Positions 43,409-52,377 of a stretch of 64,000 bases of DNA are shown piece after piece. A program made the position numbers and the translations under genes. The notes below the pieces were generated by a model that ran no database searches, was not told the origin of the DNA, and worked only from the letters and a program-made list of their open reading frames with translations. This DNA comes from Corynebacterium crudilactis (GTDB lineage: Bacteria; Actinomycetota; Actinomycetes; Mycobacteriales; Mycobacteriaceae): positions 137,358-201,357 of the forward strand of contig NZ_CP015622.1 in assembly GCF_001643015.1 (NCBI RefSeq), read 5' to 3'. Within the stretch, counting starts at the first letter, position 1, and each line of letters starts with the position of its first letter.

Positions 43409-44261
43409 GGGTGCTGTTGCAAAGTTGGGGCAGTAGGAAGAGCGACGTGAAATAATCACAGCCATGGGTATCTTCTCCGGTCGTCATTTCCCCCGCGAGG
43501 TCATCCTGTGGGCAGTGCGGTGGTACTGCCGCTACGGGGTGAGCTGACCTAAGATCTGGAGGAAATGATGACTTCAGCGGGGCGTGCCGGTCGATCACAC
43601 CACGATTCTCACCGCTGGGTCCAGAAATACGCCCCTGAGCTGGACAAGCAAGCACGGTGGTACCGGCAGGTACCTGATTGGCAGGCCAGTTCCTGGCGGG
43701 TGGATGAGACCTATATCCGAGTCGGCGGCAGGTGGTGCTACCTCTGATCTGGCGATCACCGCGGGTGGGCATACCCTGGATTTTTACCTGTCCCCAAAGC
43801 GTAACGTCGCCGCAGCGAAGCGTTTCCTGGCCAAGACCCTGAGGTCGAACACGATAACCGGGTCCCCGCGGGTGATCAACACCGATAAAGCACCCTCCCT
43901 AGCCAGGGCAATCGCCGAGTTGAAGTCAGAGGGAATCTGCCCGCAGACCGTGGAACACCGGCAGGTGAAATACCTCAATAACGTCATTGAAGGAGATCAT
44001 GGGCGGCTGAAACGGATCCTCGGACCGAAGGGGGCGTTCAAAAACCGGACCTCGGCGTACCGGACGTTGAAAGGGATGGAAGCGATGCACTCATTAAGGA
44101 AAGGCCAGGGCGCGATGTTTGCCCTCACGGGCAACCGAACCCGGATGCGGTGATCGTGAGCCGGGTGTTCGAGGCTGCCTGAGAACGCCGACCCGCAGCG
44201 AGCATCAGAGGATGAAGACTGGGTCGTCACGGCTCTCCGCCTGAAGTTTGCAACAGCACCC
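43409..44261 (+). mobile_element. IS6-family insertion sequence, decayed
   Basis: 853 bp bounded by inverted repeats: GGGTGCTGTTGCAAAGTT (43409-43426) against AAGTTTGCAACAGCACCC (44244-44261), differing at one position. This is the IS6/IS26-type terminus. The 8 bp left (AAAAGCGA) and right (ACCATAAT) differ, so there is no target duplication. The transposase inside is frameshifted. Copy is most likely immobile unless complemented. Confidence 0.88.
43464..44153 (+). pseudogene. IS6-family transposase, multiply frameshifted
   Basis: The translation starts as MGIFSGRHFPREVILWAVRWY and stops at TGA 43545. Homology continues in other frames: DLEEMM (around 43553), VPVDHTT (43584), RWVQKYAPELDK and WRVDETYIRVGG (frame 2), then TAGGHTLDFYLSPKRN to the end (frame 0). 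At least four frame changes are needed. The DDE motif residues are still recognisable in the pieces (DETY; NTDKAPS; EGDHGRLK), so the element decayed only moderately. Confidence 0.85.
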
Positions 44262-44380
44262 ACCATAATGGGAAGGCGCATGATCGGTGGCAACATAAAC
44301 CTACTGCGAAAGGGTCTGCTCGAATCTGGTTTTATGTTGAGAAGAACACTGTCTTCCTCGAGCAGGTTCATACCCATCAT

Positions 44381-44410
44381 CCTAATGAGACGAAGTAATC
44401 CCTCATTAGG
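44381..44410. terminator. Hairpin behind the LacI gene
   Basis: CCTAATGAG (44381-44389) and CTCATTAGG (44402-44410) are perfect 9-bp complements around a 12-base loop, 21 bp beyond the stop of the minus-strand LacI gene. No U-tract follows, so it is a weak terminator candidate. A second inverted repeat (CTGCTCGA 44316-44323, TCGAGCAG 44358-44365) lies alongside. The strip 44262-44380 shows no gene. Confidence 0.35.
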
Positions 44411-44431
44411 AAGTCCAAGTATTTGGGGTAG

Positions 44432-45430
44432 CTATCCTCCACGTGGCGCGCACGTGCCCCGTTCAATCAGCGAGGGTTGCAATGTATGCATGATCTCTGG
44501 GTGGGGTGCCTGAGGGTCGAGCATGCTCAGCAACAATAATGCGGCGTTGTAGCCGACGCCGATGCTGTTGTCATCGATGGTGGTGAGGTTGATTAGTCGG
44601 GTTTGGGCGAGGGGAGTGTTGTCATATCCGATGATCGATAAGTCTTCAGGCACGCGTAAACCTAGTTCACGGGCGGCACCGAGCGCTCCGATGGCAGTGA
44701 TGTCGTTGGAGGAGAAAATGGCGGTGACCTCGGGGTGTTCTTTGAGCAGTGCGAGGGCTTCGGTGTATCCGGCGTGCTCTATAGCAGGACCTAAGTAGTC
44801 ATTGGCCAGTGGCTCGAGTCCGTGTGCACGCATGGTTGCCTCGAAGCTTTCAAAGCGTCGCATACCAGCGCCACTTCCCACGCGTAGGTGGGCGATGTGG
44901 GTGTGTCCAAGATCGATGAGGTGTTTTGTGGCTATTTCTGCGCCCCGGAAGTCATCGTTGGCCACTGAATAATGGGTGCTGGCTTGGGTGATTCTGGTGC
45001 CTGCGATGACAAATGGGGGTAGGGAATCGGGGACAGTGAAATCGGGGATGTCTTGGGCGATGATGATTCCATCGGGGCGCATTGATAGTGCACTGGTAAT
45101 GGGATCGGTGCCGGCTTGAGAGGTTAATGAGTCAATGACGGACAGTCGGTACCCCTTGGGGGTGAGCACATCGCTGAGGCTTTGAATCAGGTCGATGAAC
45201 CACGGGTTGGAGTAGTCGTCGATAAGCACTGCAATGAGCTGCGTGCGCTTGGCCGCAAGGTCTGATGCGGCGCGATTTGGCTGGTAGTTGAGCTTTTTTA
45301 TCGCGGTCTTGACCGCGGCTTCGGATTCTTTGCTCACGTTGGTGGAACCGCGAAGCACGAGAGAAACCAATGATTTGGAGACGCCTGCGGCTTTGGCGAC
45401 GTCATAAATTGTGGGGCGGGATGTGCTCAT
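44432..45430 (-). CDS. LacI-family transcriptional repressor (inositol satellite locus)
   Basis: 332 residues. N-terminal HTH (about 6-25, TIYDVAKAAGVSKSLVSLVLRG) and a periplasmic-binding-protein-like effector domain (about 60-330). Divergent from the oxidoreductase gene at 45571 with a TTGGAGCGCTCCAA palindrome in between, the classic LacI-type operator shape, so autoregulation plus control of that operon is likely. The effector may be an inositol or related polyol. Confidence 0.9.
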   Translation of the reverse strand: MSTSRPTIYDVAKAAGVSKSLVSLVLRGSTNVSKESEAAVKTAIKKLNYQPNRAASDLAAKRTQLIAVLIDDYSNPWFIDLIQSLSDVLTPKGYRLSVIDSLTSQAGTDPITSALSMRPDGIIIAQDIPDFTVPDSLPPFVIAGTRITQASTHYSVANDDFRGAEIATKHLIDLGHTHIAHLRVGSGAGMRRFESFEATMRAHGLEPLANDYLGPAIEHAGYTEALALLKEHPEVTAIFSSNDITAIGALGAARELGLRVPEDLSIIGYDNTPLAQTRLINLTTIDDNSIGVGYNAALLLLSMLDPQAPHPEIMHTLQPSLIERGTCAPRGG

Positions 45431-45454
45431 TTTCTGCGATTTTCTCTTGAACTA

Positions 45455-45481
45455 TTGACAGGACATTTAAACAAATATAGC
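45455..45481 (+). promoter_or_regulatory. Promoter-like element before the dehydrogenase gene
   Basis: TTGACA (45455-45460) and TATAGC (45476-45481) are 15 bp apart. TGACAGGACA (45456-45465) inside agrees with the IolR motif at 9 of 10 positions, so a dual LacI/IolR control is conceivable. No leader ORF is needed to reach the GTG start 90 bp downstream. Confidence 0.45.
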
Positions 45482-45486
45482 TTGTG

Positions 45487-45500
45487 TTGGAGCGCTCCAA
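45487..45500. promoter_or_regulatory. LacI-type palindrome
   Basis: TTGGAGCGCTCCAA is a perfect 14-bp palindrome with a central CpG, the usual shape of LacI/GalR operators. It lies directly downstream of the -10-like TATAGC, between the divergent LacI gene and the dehydrogenase gene. Confidence 0.65.
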
Positions 45501-45570
45501 TTGCGTAGTGGATCACAATACCGGATCCACATGGTCTAACAACACATCATCTTTTCTCGAGGAGGTCATA

Positions 45571-46800
45571 GTGACTCAGCAAGAACTTCGCGTAGCTGTC
45601 ATTGGTGCAGGCATGGCAGGCAAAGCACACGCAGCGGGCTACCGCACCGCATCCAGCATCTACTTCACCACTCTGCCCAACATCCGTCTGGTTTCCATCG
45701 CGGATGCCAACGTGCAGCTAGCTGAAGAAACCGCAGCACGCTTCGGCTTTGAGCGCTTTGATACCTCTTGGCAGGCGATCGTTGAGGCCGATGACATCGA
45801 TGTTGTCAGCGTCGTGGTGGCTAACTTCCTGCACCGCGAAATCGTGGAAGCACTCCTGGCGTCCGGCAAGCATGTGCTGTGCGAGAAGCCTTTGTCAGAC
45901 AACATCGAAGACGCAGAAGCCATGATTGAAGCTGCCGGTCGTGCGTCAGCAGATGGCACCCTTGCCCGAATTGGTCTGACCTACCGCCGCTCCCCAGGCG
46001 TGGCACACATCCGCGATCTCATCCAGTCCGGAGAAATGGGCAAAGTTCTACACTTCAGCGGCTACTACTGGACCGACTACGGATCCAACCCACAAGCACC
46101 CATCAGCTGGCGATACAAGGGACCAAACGGTTCCGGCGCACTGGCAGACGTAGGAAGCCACCTGACCTACCTGGCAGAATTCGTTGCAGGATCTGATTTT
46201 GCAGAAGTATGCGGTGGCCAGCTATCCACCGTGATCACCGAGCGTCCCAAGCCACTCGGTGCAGTCGTTGGTCACGAAGGTGGCGCAGTATCCGATGAAT
46301 ACGAGCCAGTAGAAAACGATGATGTCGCGTCCTTCTCCGGAACGTTTGCCGGTGGCGGAACCGCAACCATCCAGGTCAGCCGCATCTCCCAAGGACACCC
46401 AAACACCCTAGGTTTTGAAGTGTTCTGCGAAAAGGGCTCCGTGCTCTTCGACTTCCGCAACTCAGGCGAATTCAAGATCTTCACCCCAGCTATCTCCAGT
46501 GAAATCAGCCAAGAAGCCGGCTACCGCACCATCACTCTCGGACCAAAGCACCCCTACTGGCGTGGTGGTCTGGCCATGGATGCACCAGGTGTCGGAATTG
46601 GCCAAAACGAAGGCTTCGTTTTCCAGGCGCGCGCATTCCTCGAAGAAATCGCAGGAATCTCCGAAGCTGAAAGCCTGCCACGCTGCGCAACTTTGGAAGA
46701 AGGGCTACACAATATGCAGCTCATTGATGCTGTATCACAGTCAGCTGCAGCAGGTGGCGAAACCGTTGCAGTCCCCGTCCTGGCACCAGTTCAAAACTAA
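45571..46800 (+). CDS. Gfo/Idh/MocA-family polyol dehydrogenase
   Basis: 409 residues from GTG 45571 (GAGGAGG upstream); the frame opens earlier at 45484 but that part is not conserved and crosses the operator. The Rossmann motif VAVIGAGMAGKAHAAGY and CEKPLSDN with the catalytic Lys are present, followed by the substrate-domain block GLTYRRSPGVAHIRD and DVGSHLTYLAEF. Probably oxidises an inositol or related cyclitol. Followed by the isomerase-like gene 16 bp later. Confidence 0.85.
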   Translation: MTQQELRVAVIGAGMAGKAHAAGYRTASSIYFTTLPNIRLVSIADANVQLAEETAARFGFERFDTSWQAIVEADDIDVVSVVVANFLHREIVEALLASGKHVLCEKPLSDNIEDAEAMIEAAGRASADGTLARIGLTYRRSPGVAHIRDLIQSGEMGKVLHFSGYYWTDYGSNPQAPISWRYKGPNGSGALADVGSHLTYLAEFVAGSDFAEVCGGQLSTVITERPKPLGAVVGHEGGAVSDEYEPVENDDVASFSGTFAGGGTATIQVSRISQGHPNTLGFEVFCEKGSVLFDFRNSGEFKIFTPAISSEISQEAGYRTITLGPKHPYWRGGLAMDAPGVGIGQNEGFVFQARAFLEEIAGISEAESLPRCATLEEGLHNMQLIDAVSQSAAAGGETVAVPVLAPVQN

Positions 46801-46815
46801 CAAGAAAGCCTCACC

Positions 46816-47829
46816 ATGAAACTCGGTCTCTACAACGCGATCTTCCACGACCGCACCCTGCCAGAAGCGCTCGCAGCCATCAAAGCTGCAGGTCTCACCG
46901 GAATTGAGCTGAACACCGGCGGATTTTTGCCTGCAACCCACATCCCGACCATCGATGACATCCTGGTCAGCGACGATGCCCGCGATGAATTCCTCGGGAT
47001 TTTCGAAGGCACCGGCGTGGACATCTACGGCCTTAACTGCAACGGCAACCCGCTTCACCCCAACAAGGCGATCGGGGACAAGCATGCCGAAGACATTCGA
47101 CGTTCCATCCGCCTCGCAGAGCGCCTCGGCCAAAACCGTGTGGTCACCATGTCTGGTCTTCCAGGCGGCGAACCAGGCGCGAAGTACACCAACTGGGTTG
47201 TTAACGCCTGGAATTCTGCTGCCTTGGATGTCCTTGATTACCAGTGGGATATCGCAGCTGACTTCTGGCGCGAGACTGACCGCCTTGCCGCAGATCACGG
47301 CGTGAAGGTCGCCCTTGAGCTGCACCCGCAGAACATCGTGTTCAACTCCGCTGACGTGCATAAGCTCATCGATCTCACCGGCGCCACCCACGTGGGCGTC
47401 GAACTGGATGCATCACACCTGTTCTGGCAGCAGATGGATCCAATTTCTGTGATTGATCACCTGGGCGAACTCATTTTCCACGCCGCCGCCAAAGATGTGC
47501 GTATTAATAAGGAATGGGCTCAGCTCAACGGTGTGCTGGACAACAGCTTCCGACGCCTTGACCCATCCGAAAACCGCACCAACTTGGGCGGCGACGAGTG
47601 GGCGAATGAATGGCCAAAGAACTCTGCTTGGGATTTCGTTGCTCTGGGCCGCGGTCATGACGTTGCTTACTGGACCGAATTCCTCCGCGCACTTCACCGC
47701 GTCGATCCAAACATGCTGGTCAACATCGAGCACGAGGACGTTTCACTCGGCCGCGAAGAAGGCGTCAACGAAGCCGCCAAGGTGCTGATTGAAGCCAACA
47801 AGGCACTCGAAGAGTCCCTGGTTTCTTAA
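46816..47829 (+). CDS. Sugar-phosphate isomerase/epimerase family protein
   Basis: 337 residues, TIM-barrel of the xylose-isomerase/AP-endonuclease family. Metal-ligand segments: GIELNTGGFLP, KVALELHPQNIVFN, VGVELDASHLFWQQ, FHAAAKDVRINK and NIEHEDVSLGREEG, in the order of IolI/IolE relatives. Predicted to isomerise a keto-inositol or keto-sugar produced by the preceding dehydrogenase. A good terminator follows at 47839. Confidence 0.85.
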   Translation: MKLGLYNAIFHDRTLPEALAAIKAAGLTGIELNTGGFLPATHIPTIDDILVSDDARDEFLGIFEGTGVDIYGLNCNGNPLHPNKAIGDKHAEDIRRSIRLAERLGQNRVVTMSGLPGGEPGAKYTNWVVNAWNSAALDVLDYQWDIAADFWRETDRLAADHGVKVALELHPQNIVFNSADVHKLIDLTGATHVGVELDASHLFWQQMDPISVIDHLGELIFHAAAKDVRINKEWAQLNGVLDNSFRRLDPSENRTNLGGDEWANEWPKNSAWDFVALGRGHDVAYWTEFLRALHRVDPNMLVNIEHEDVSLGREEGVNEAAKVLIEANKALEESLVS

Positions 47830-47838
47830 CGCAACCCG

Positions 47839-47879
47839 CTAACCTGCCTCGCAATATTTGCGGGGCAGGTTAGGTTTTT
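47839..47879 (+). terminator. Rho-independent terminator of the satellite operon
   Basis: CTAACCTGCC-T-CGCAA (47839-47854) pairs with TTGCG-G-GGCAGGTTAG (47858-47873), leaving a short loop, followed by GTTTTT (47874-47879). It ends the LacI-controlled dehydrogenase-isomerase operon. Confidence 0.82.
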
Positions 47880-47906
47880 AAAGAGGGTGCTTATCGACGC
47901 GACTCT

Positions 47907-47960
47907 TTAAGAGATCGAAGTTTTGGGATGAGTGTTTGTGTGGTCTCAGGGCTAATTTTT
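47907..47960 (-). repeat. Composite intergenic repeat, tail-only copy C
   Basis: Read on the minus strand, CAAACACTCATCCCAAAACTTCGA... matches the 3' tail of copies A (8622-8656) and B, including the following CTTAAA. No hairpin half is found on either side. It occupies part of the 336-bp gap 47830-48165 together with the operon terminator at 47839 and an operator-like palindrome at 48089. Confidence 0.55.
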
Positions 47961-48088
47961 CTGATGTCTATTTTTGGGCACTGCCTAGGCACAATCTTAA
48001 AAATTAAGGTGCCCACGGGTAGGGGTGGGCGTCGAAAAGCAATTTTAAAGGTTTTTCGCAACTACTGCGAGGTGATTGGCCAAAATTT

Positions 48089-48098
48089 GGAACGTTCC
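48089..48098. promoter_or_regulatory. LacI-type operator candidate before the ABC operon
   Basis: GGAACGTTCC is a perfect 10-bp palindrome with a central CpG; the flanks TT...GAA extend it imperfectly. It lies 67 bp before the permease gene start, and the last gene of that operon encodes a LacI protein, so autogenous control is likely. Confidence 0.5.
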
Positions 48099-48165
48099 GA
48101 AGGTTCATGCTTAATTCACCCAGTATTGGTCGTGGCATAACTATTGGCTCTTAATCTCAACGGCT

Positions 48166-49962
48166 ATGAGCCAACGGAATTCCACGATTGCCAGTGCAAG
48201 GTGGAAGCAACACCTCCTGCAACCAGCGAATATTCTTGCCGCAATGATGGCTGCCCTTTTTGTTTACATCATGGCGATCCCCGTGATCATGATGGTGAAG
48301 GATGCTGTCACAGTTCAACCTGCCGACGGTGGGAAGACGGGGCAAGGGCCGGGTGAGCTGACCAGTTATTACCTGTGGCGCACGTTGAGATCGCCAGTAT
48401 CAGTGGATTTGTTTTGGCGTCCTTTGGGGAACACACTTTCAGTTGCTCTCGTGGTGATTTTTTTAACCCTCGTATTTGGAACGTTCCTAGCTATCTTGGT
48501 TCAAAAGACCAACATTTTTGGCAGGAAGTGGTTCGCTACTGCGCTGGTCATCCCATATGTGCTTCCAAGCTGGACTTTTGCGCTTGCTTGGCAGACGATT
48601 TTTACTAACCGAACCACTGGTGGGCAGTCTGGATGGCTGGAAAATGCCGGGCTCAACCCACCGGATTGGCTCGCATATGGCCGTATTCCGATGATCATCA
48701 TCTTCACGCTCCATTATGGTCCGCTGGTGTTTTTGCTGATCAGTAACTCTTTGGCGCGAATCGATAGTCGAAATGAGGAAGCTGCTCTCAATATGGGGGC
48801 AAACCGTCTGACCGTGCTGTGGAAAATTACGCTGCCGTTGCTGCGTCCTGCGATTTTATCAGCATCCACGCTGGTGTTGGCTAAAACAATTGGTGAGTTT
48901 GGTGCGGCATATGTGATTGGGCTTCCGGTGAACTTCTCAGTGCTATCCACGAGCTTGTATCAGTCGATTAACACCAGGCAGACCGGTGTTGCAGCTGTGT
49001 TGGCGGGTGCGCTAATTCTCATTGGTGCGATCGGATTATTTGCCGATTATTTGTTCCTTAGAAATGCTCGCAAATATATCACCATCACAGGCAAGGGAAA
49101 TAGCTCTCGGGTTAATCCTTTGGGAACGTGGCGTATTCCGGCAACTGTGCTGGTTGGAGTCACTTTTGCTATCGCTGTTTTGCTGCCTTTGGGTACTCTT
49201 CTGCTTTCTACAATCATGCGTTTCCCGGGTAATTTTGAGTTATCGAATTTCACTTTGGACTATTGGATCGGAACCAATCTACCTACCCAAGCATTCCGCG
49301 ATGGGCTGCTGATAAATAGCAAATTGTGGTCGGCATTGTGGAACACCATTTGGGTTGCGGCAATCGCTGCGGCAGCCGCTGCGCTGATGGGCATGCTCAC
49401 GGGATATGCAGTCACTAGAACCTCTTCCAGTCCGCTGGCTAACTTACTGAAACAATTAGCGTTTATCCCATATCTGGTTCCTGGTATTTCATTCGCAGTT
49501 GCATACCTTTCTCTCTTTGCGGTGCAGCGCGGACCCATCCCGCCACTGTATGGAACCACCTTCATTCTCATTTTGATCTTGGCAGCAGATGAAGTTCCTT
49601 TTGCCTCTCGCTCAGGCATTAGTTCCATGATGCAACTTGGTAAAGAATCCGAAGAAGCATCCCTTAACGCTGGTGCTTCATGGAGGCGGACTATCGGCAA
49701 GATTGTGCTTCCCATCCAGAGATCAGCATTGGCTGCAGCTTTTGTTCTTCCTTTTATTTCCGCAACCCAGTCACTATCACCCGTGATCATCCTGGCCACA
49801 CCGGAAACCAATCTGCTGACAACCTTGTCCATGAACCTCGTTGATTATGGCTACACGCATGCTGCCAATGGAGTCACTTTGATGATCTGTCTGGTGGCGC
49901 TGCTCGGAATGATGATCACCCGCAAGGTGCTCAAAGTGGATATGGGTAGGGGGATTTCATGA
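48166..49962 (+). CDS. ABC transporter double permease, ferric-iron (FbpB) type
   Basis: 598 residues made of two fused permease halves of about six helices each. Each half has the binding-protein-dependent-transport motif: EEAALNMGANRLTVLWKITLPLLRP near 205 and EEASLNAGASWRRTIGKIVLPIQRS near 500, both EAA loops contacting the ATPase. Fusion of two permeases is typical for iron(III), thiamine and phosphonate or sugar-phosphate (AfuB-like) systems. First gene of a five-gene unit. Confidence 0.85.
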   Translation: MSQRNSTIASARWKQHLLQPANILAAMMAALFVYIMAIPVIMMVKDAVTVQPADGGKTGQGPGELTSYYLWRTLRSPVSVDLFWRPLGNTLSVALVVIFLTLVFGTFLAILVQKTNIFGRKWFATALVIPYVLPSWTFALAWQTIFTNRTTGGQSGWLENAGLNPPDWLAYGRIPMIIIFTLHYGPLVFLLISNSLARIDSRNEEAALNMGANRLTVLWKITLPLLRPAILSASTLVLAKTIGEFGAAYVIGLPVNFSVLSTSLYQSINTRQTGVAAVLAGALILIGAIGLFADYLFLRNARKYITITGKGNSSRVNPLGTWRIPATVLVGVTFAIAVLLPLGTLLLSTIMRFPGNFELSNFTLDYWIGTNLPTQAFRDGLLINSKLWSALWNTIWVAAIAAAAAALMGMLTGYAVTRTSSSPLANLLKQLAFIPYLVPGISFAVAYLSLFAVQRGPIPPLYGTTFILILILAADEVPFASRSGISSMMQLGKESEEASLNAGASWRRTIGKIVLPIQRSALAAAFVLPFISATQSLSPVIILATPETNLLTTLSMNLVDYGYTHAANGVTLMICLVALLGMMITRKVLKVDMGRGIS

Positions 49963-50060
49963 TTTACAACCACCCGGCGCGAGCCGGCCCCCCTTTCGAA
50001 TTTTCCACATGCTAAACCCTCTCTCATTACTCTCACCTATTTAAAGGAACACCCACTGCC

Positions 50061-51221
50061 ATGAAGGCTAAATACCTCATCACCACTGCGGCACTTGCCG
50101 TTTCTGCCATCACTCTGATAGCTTGCGCACCGCAATCGACTGAAGCAGATGCCCAAAACAGTATTGATAATTCCGCATCTGTGGAAACCGTCATTGAAGA
50201 TATAGACCTTGATGCTCTACTAGAAGCGGCCAAGGATGAACCAGCACTGCAGGTTTATGATGGCACTTCCAAGATTGAAAAAATCGCTGAGAATTTCGCT
50301 GAGCACTATGGTCTGGAAATCACCGGCGCTAAGGCTGATGCTTCTGAAGTGACGGAAATGATGATCCGTGAGCATGAAGCAGGAAATGTCCAGGGTGATG
50401 TTTTCGCACTGTCTGATCTGGCTGCTGTGAACAATGAGCTGCTGGCTAATGGTAGCGCTACTGCGTGGCTGCCAGCGGATATCGCTAAGAACATGGATGA
50501 TTCTGCTATCAATCCACCAGTGGTAATCAATGATCCTTCCCTGTTTGCTTACAATGCGGAAGTCCACGATGTGTGCCCAGCTGACAACATGTGGGAATTC
50601 ACCGATGCAGCATCCGGTCAGCGTCTAGCTTTCCAAGATCCGTTGAATGATTCCGGATCATTGGACTGGTTCTCCCAAATGTCTCAGTTCGCATCTGATG
50701 AATTGGAAAACTCGTATGCTAGCTACTTTGGTGAAGAATTTGCTGGTGATGATATCGCAGAAGAATTCGTGGCTAAGCTGGCCGCCAATAACCCGATGCT
50801 GACTAAATCCTCTGAAGAAGCTTCCGAAGCTGTTGGAGCACCAGGTCAGACTGAGCCTCCGATGGGCCTGATTTCTTCAGCTAAATTCCGCAACAATGAA
50901 GAGCTTGGATATAAGCTTGCTGCCTGCGACACTCTTGAGCCATTTGTGGGATACGCAAACCCGAAGGCTATCGTCATGGCTGCTGGCACCGATTCACCTA
51001 ACGCGGCAAAGCTGTTCATTCACTGGATGTACACCCAGGAAGGTATCGAGCCACAGATTGCTGATGGCAAGATTTCCACCAACTCAGAAATCGTGCAGCC
51101 AGAAGATCCAGCAAATGTTGGTGAGCTCACCGATCGTATTTTCACTTTTGATGGTTCCGGCGTGGACACCGATTGGAACAATCGTGAAAACTGGTCCGAT
51201 TTGTGGCGTATGAATTCTTAA
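50061..51221 (+). CDS. ABC transporter solute-binding lipoprotein (AfuA/FbpA-like)
   Basis: 386 residues. Lipobox LIAC with Cys22 anchors it to the membrane. The fold is that of the iron/thiamine/organophosphate extracellular binding-protein class (SBP_bac_6/11): DALLEAAKDEPALQVYDGTSK and YANPKAIVMAAGTDSPNAAKLFIHWMYTQEG. The two conserved Tyr that bind iron(III) in FbpA are not evident near AGTDSPN, so a non-iron substrate is possible. Confidence 0.8.
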   Translation: MKAKYLITTAALAVSAITLIACAPQSTEADAQNSIDNSASVETVIEDIDLDALLEAAKDEPALQVYDGTSKIEKIAENFAEHYGLEITGAKADASEVTEMMIREHEAGNVQGDVFALSDLAAVNNELLANGSATAWLPADIAKNMDDSAINPPVVINDPSLFAYNAEVHDVCPADNMWEFTDAASGQRLAFQDPLNDSGSLDWFSQMSQFASDELENSYASYFGEEFAGDDIAEEFVAKLAANNPMLTKSSEEASEAVGAPGQTEPPMGLISSAKFRNNEELGYKLAACDTLEPFVGYANPKAIVMAAGTDSPNAAKLFIHWMYTQEGIEPQIADGKISTNSEIVQPEDPANVGELTDRIFTFDGSGVDTDWNNRENWSDLWRMNS

Positions 51222-51264
51222 GCCCTGTCCTGCACTGACACCCTAGATTGAAGACTGAGAGACC

Positions 51265-52365
51265 ATGCCTACTATTGAACTTTCCAGGCTGACCAGAACC
51301 TATCAACGTGGCCAACCGCCCGCCGTTGATGGCATTGACCTGCGCATTGAGGACACAGAACTATTGTGTTTGCTGGGTCCTTCGGGTTGCGGCAAGACCA
51401 CCACGTTGCGTATGTTAGCAGGGCTGGAAAGTGTCACCTCCGGGTCAATTACGGTAGGCGATCAGGTGTGGGATGATTCGGATAAAGGTATAACAATGCC
51501 GGCGAATCGTCGACAAGCTCCCTTGGTCTTTCAGTCTTATGCGCTGTGGCCGCATCTCAGCGTCGCGGATAACGTTGCCTTCGGCCTTAAAACCGCGGGC
51601 GTCCCAGCTGCTGAGCGCGGCACGCGTGTGCGCGAAGTCCTTAAAACTTTGTCCATCAATCAATATGCCGACCGCTTTCCCTCCGACCTTTCCGGTGGCC
51701 AGCAGCAGCGCGTCGCCCTCGCGCGTGCTTTAGCGCTGCGACCAGAAGTAATGCTTCTTGACGAACCCCTCTCCAACCTTGATTCTCAGCTTCGGCTGCG
51801 CATGCGTGCAGAACTTCTTGATCTGCACAAAGAATCAGGCACCACCATGGTCATGGTCACCCACGATCAATGGGAAGCCATGACCCTGTCCACCCGCATT
51901 GCTGTCATGAACAACGGACACATCGCGCAAGTAGGAACACCTCAAGAAATCTACACAAACCCGCAAACCAAGTTCATTGCGCAGTTCATCGGCAACCCAC
52001 CAATAAACATGGTGGAACTACACGGCAATGGCCCACTTATGGCAAGACTGCGTGCCTACCTCGAGACACGGTGGGGTCACGAGGTGCTGAATCAAGTGAG
52101 TTCGGTGGGTATTCGCCCCGAAGATATCCGCCTTGGAACTCAACCGCTGCCTGGAAGTTTAGAAATTGAAGCTTCCGTGGTCTCTGTAGCGCCGACGGGT
52201 GGGTCCTGGATTGTAGAAACCCAGCTCGGACGTGGCGTTGAAAACCGACTCTTAAGCTCCGCATTGCATGCCCCCGACGCACGCGCACATGAGCAAGTTT
52301 CGCTCACCATCGAAGATTCTCATATGCTCCTGTTTAACTCGAACGACAACCGCATCACCGCCTAG
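51265..52365 (+). CDS. ABC transporter ATPase (FbpC/AfuC/PotA type)
   Basis: 366 residues. Walker [10 protein letters not shown] (38-46), Q-loop FQSYALWPH, signature LSGGQ (142-146), Walker B VMLLDEP (162-168), and a TOBE-like C-terminal domain (about 240-360). Powers the double permease. Starts 43 bp behind the lipoprotein gene; the HAD gene follows 12 bp later. Confidence 0.9.
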   Translation: MPTIELSRLTRTYQRGQPPAVDGIDLRIEDTELLCLLGPSGCGKTTTLRMLAGLESVTSGSITVGDQVWDDSDKGITMPANRRQAPLVFQSYALWPHLSVADNVAFGLKTAGVPAAERGTRVREVLKTLSINQYADRFPSDLSGGQQQRVALARALALRPEVMLLDEPLSNLDSQLRLRMRAELLDLHKESGTTMVMVTHDQWEAMTLSTRIAVMNNGHIAQVGTPQEIYTNPQTKFIAQFIGNPPINMVELHGNGPLMARLRAYLETRWGHEVLNQVSSVGIRPEDIRLGTQPLPGSLEIEASVVSVAPTGGSWIVETQLGRGVENRLLSSALHAPDARAHEQVSLTIEDSHMLLFNSNDNRITA

Positions 52366-52377
52366 GAACCAACGCCA

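Noticed and set aside
44268-44513. Possible gene fragment right of the IS6 element
   Set aside because: The frame has low-complexity Ser/Arg content, overlaps the LacI gene end on the other strand, and no family could be seen.
45484-45570. Upstream extension of the dehydrogenase at 45571
   Set aside because: The extension crosses the LacI palindrome and the GAGGAGG site points to GTG 45571.
47928-48140. Open frame of 70 codons in the gap before the ABC operon
   Set aside because: It starts inside the tail-type repeat, has no ribosome binding site and covers the operator palindrome; the composition does not look coding.
48166-52365. Calling the ABC transporter a ferric-iron importer outright
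   Set aside because: The family resemblance is real, but the HAD and LacI partners, and the lack of an evident Tyr pair, do not support iron; only the transporter type is stated.
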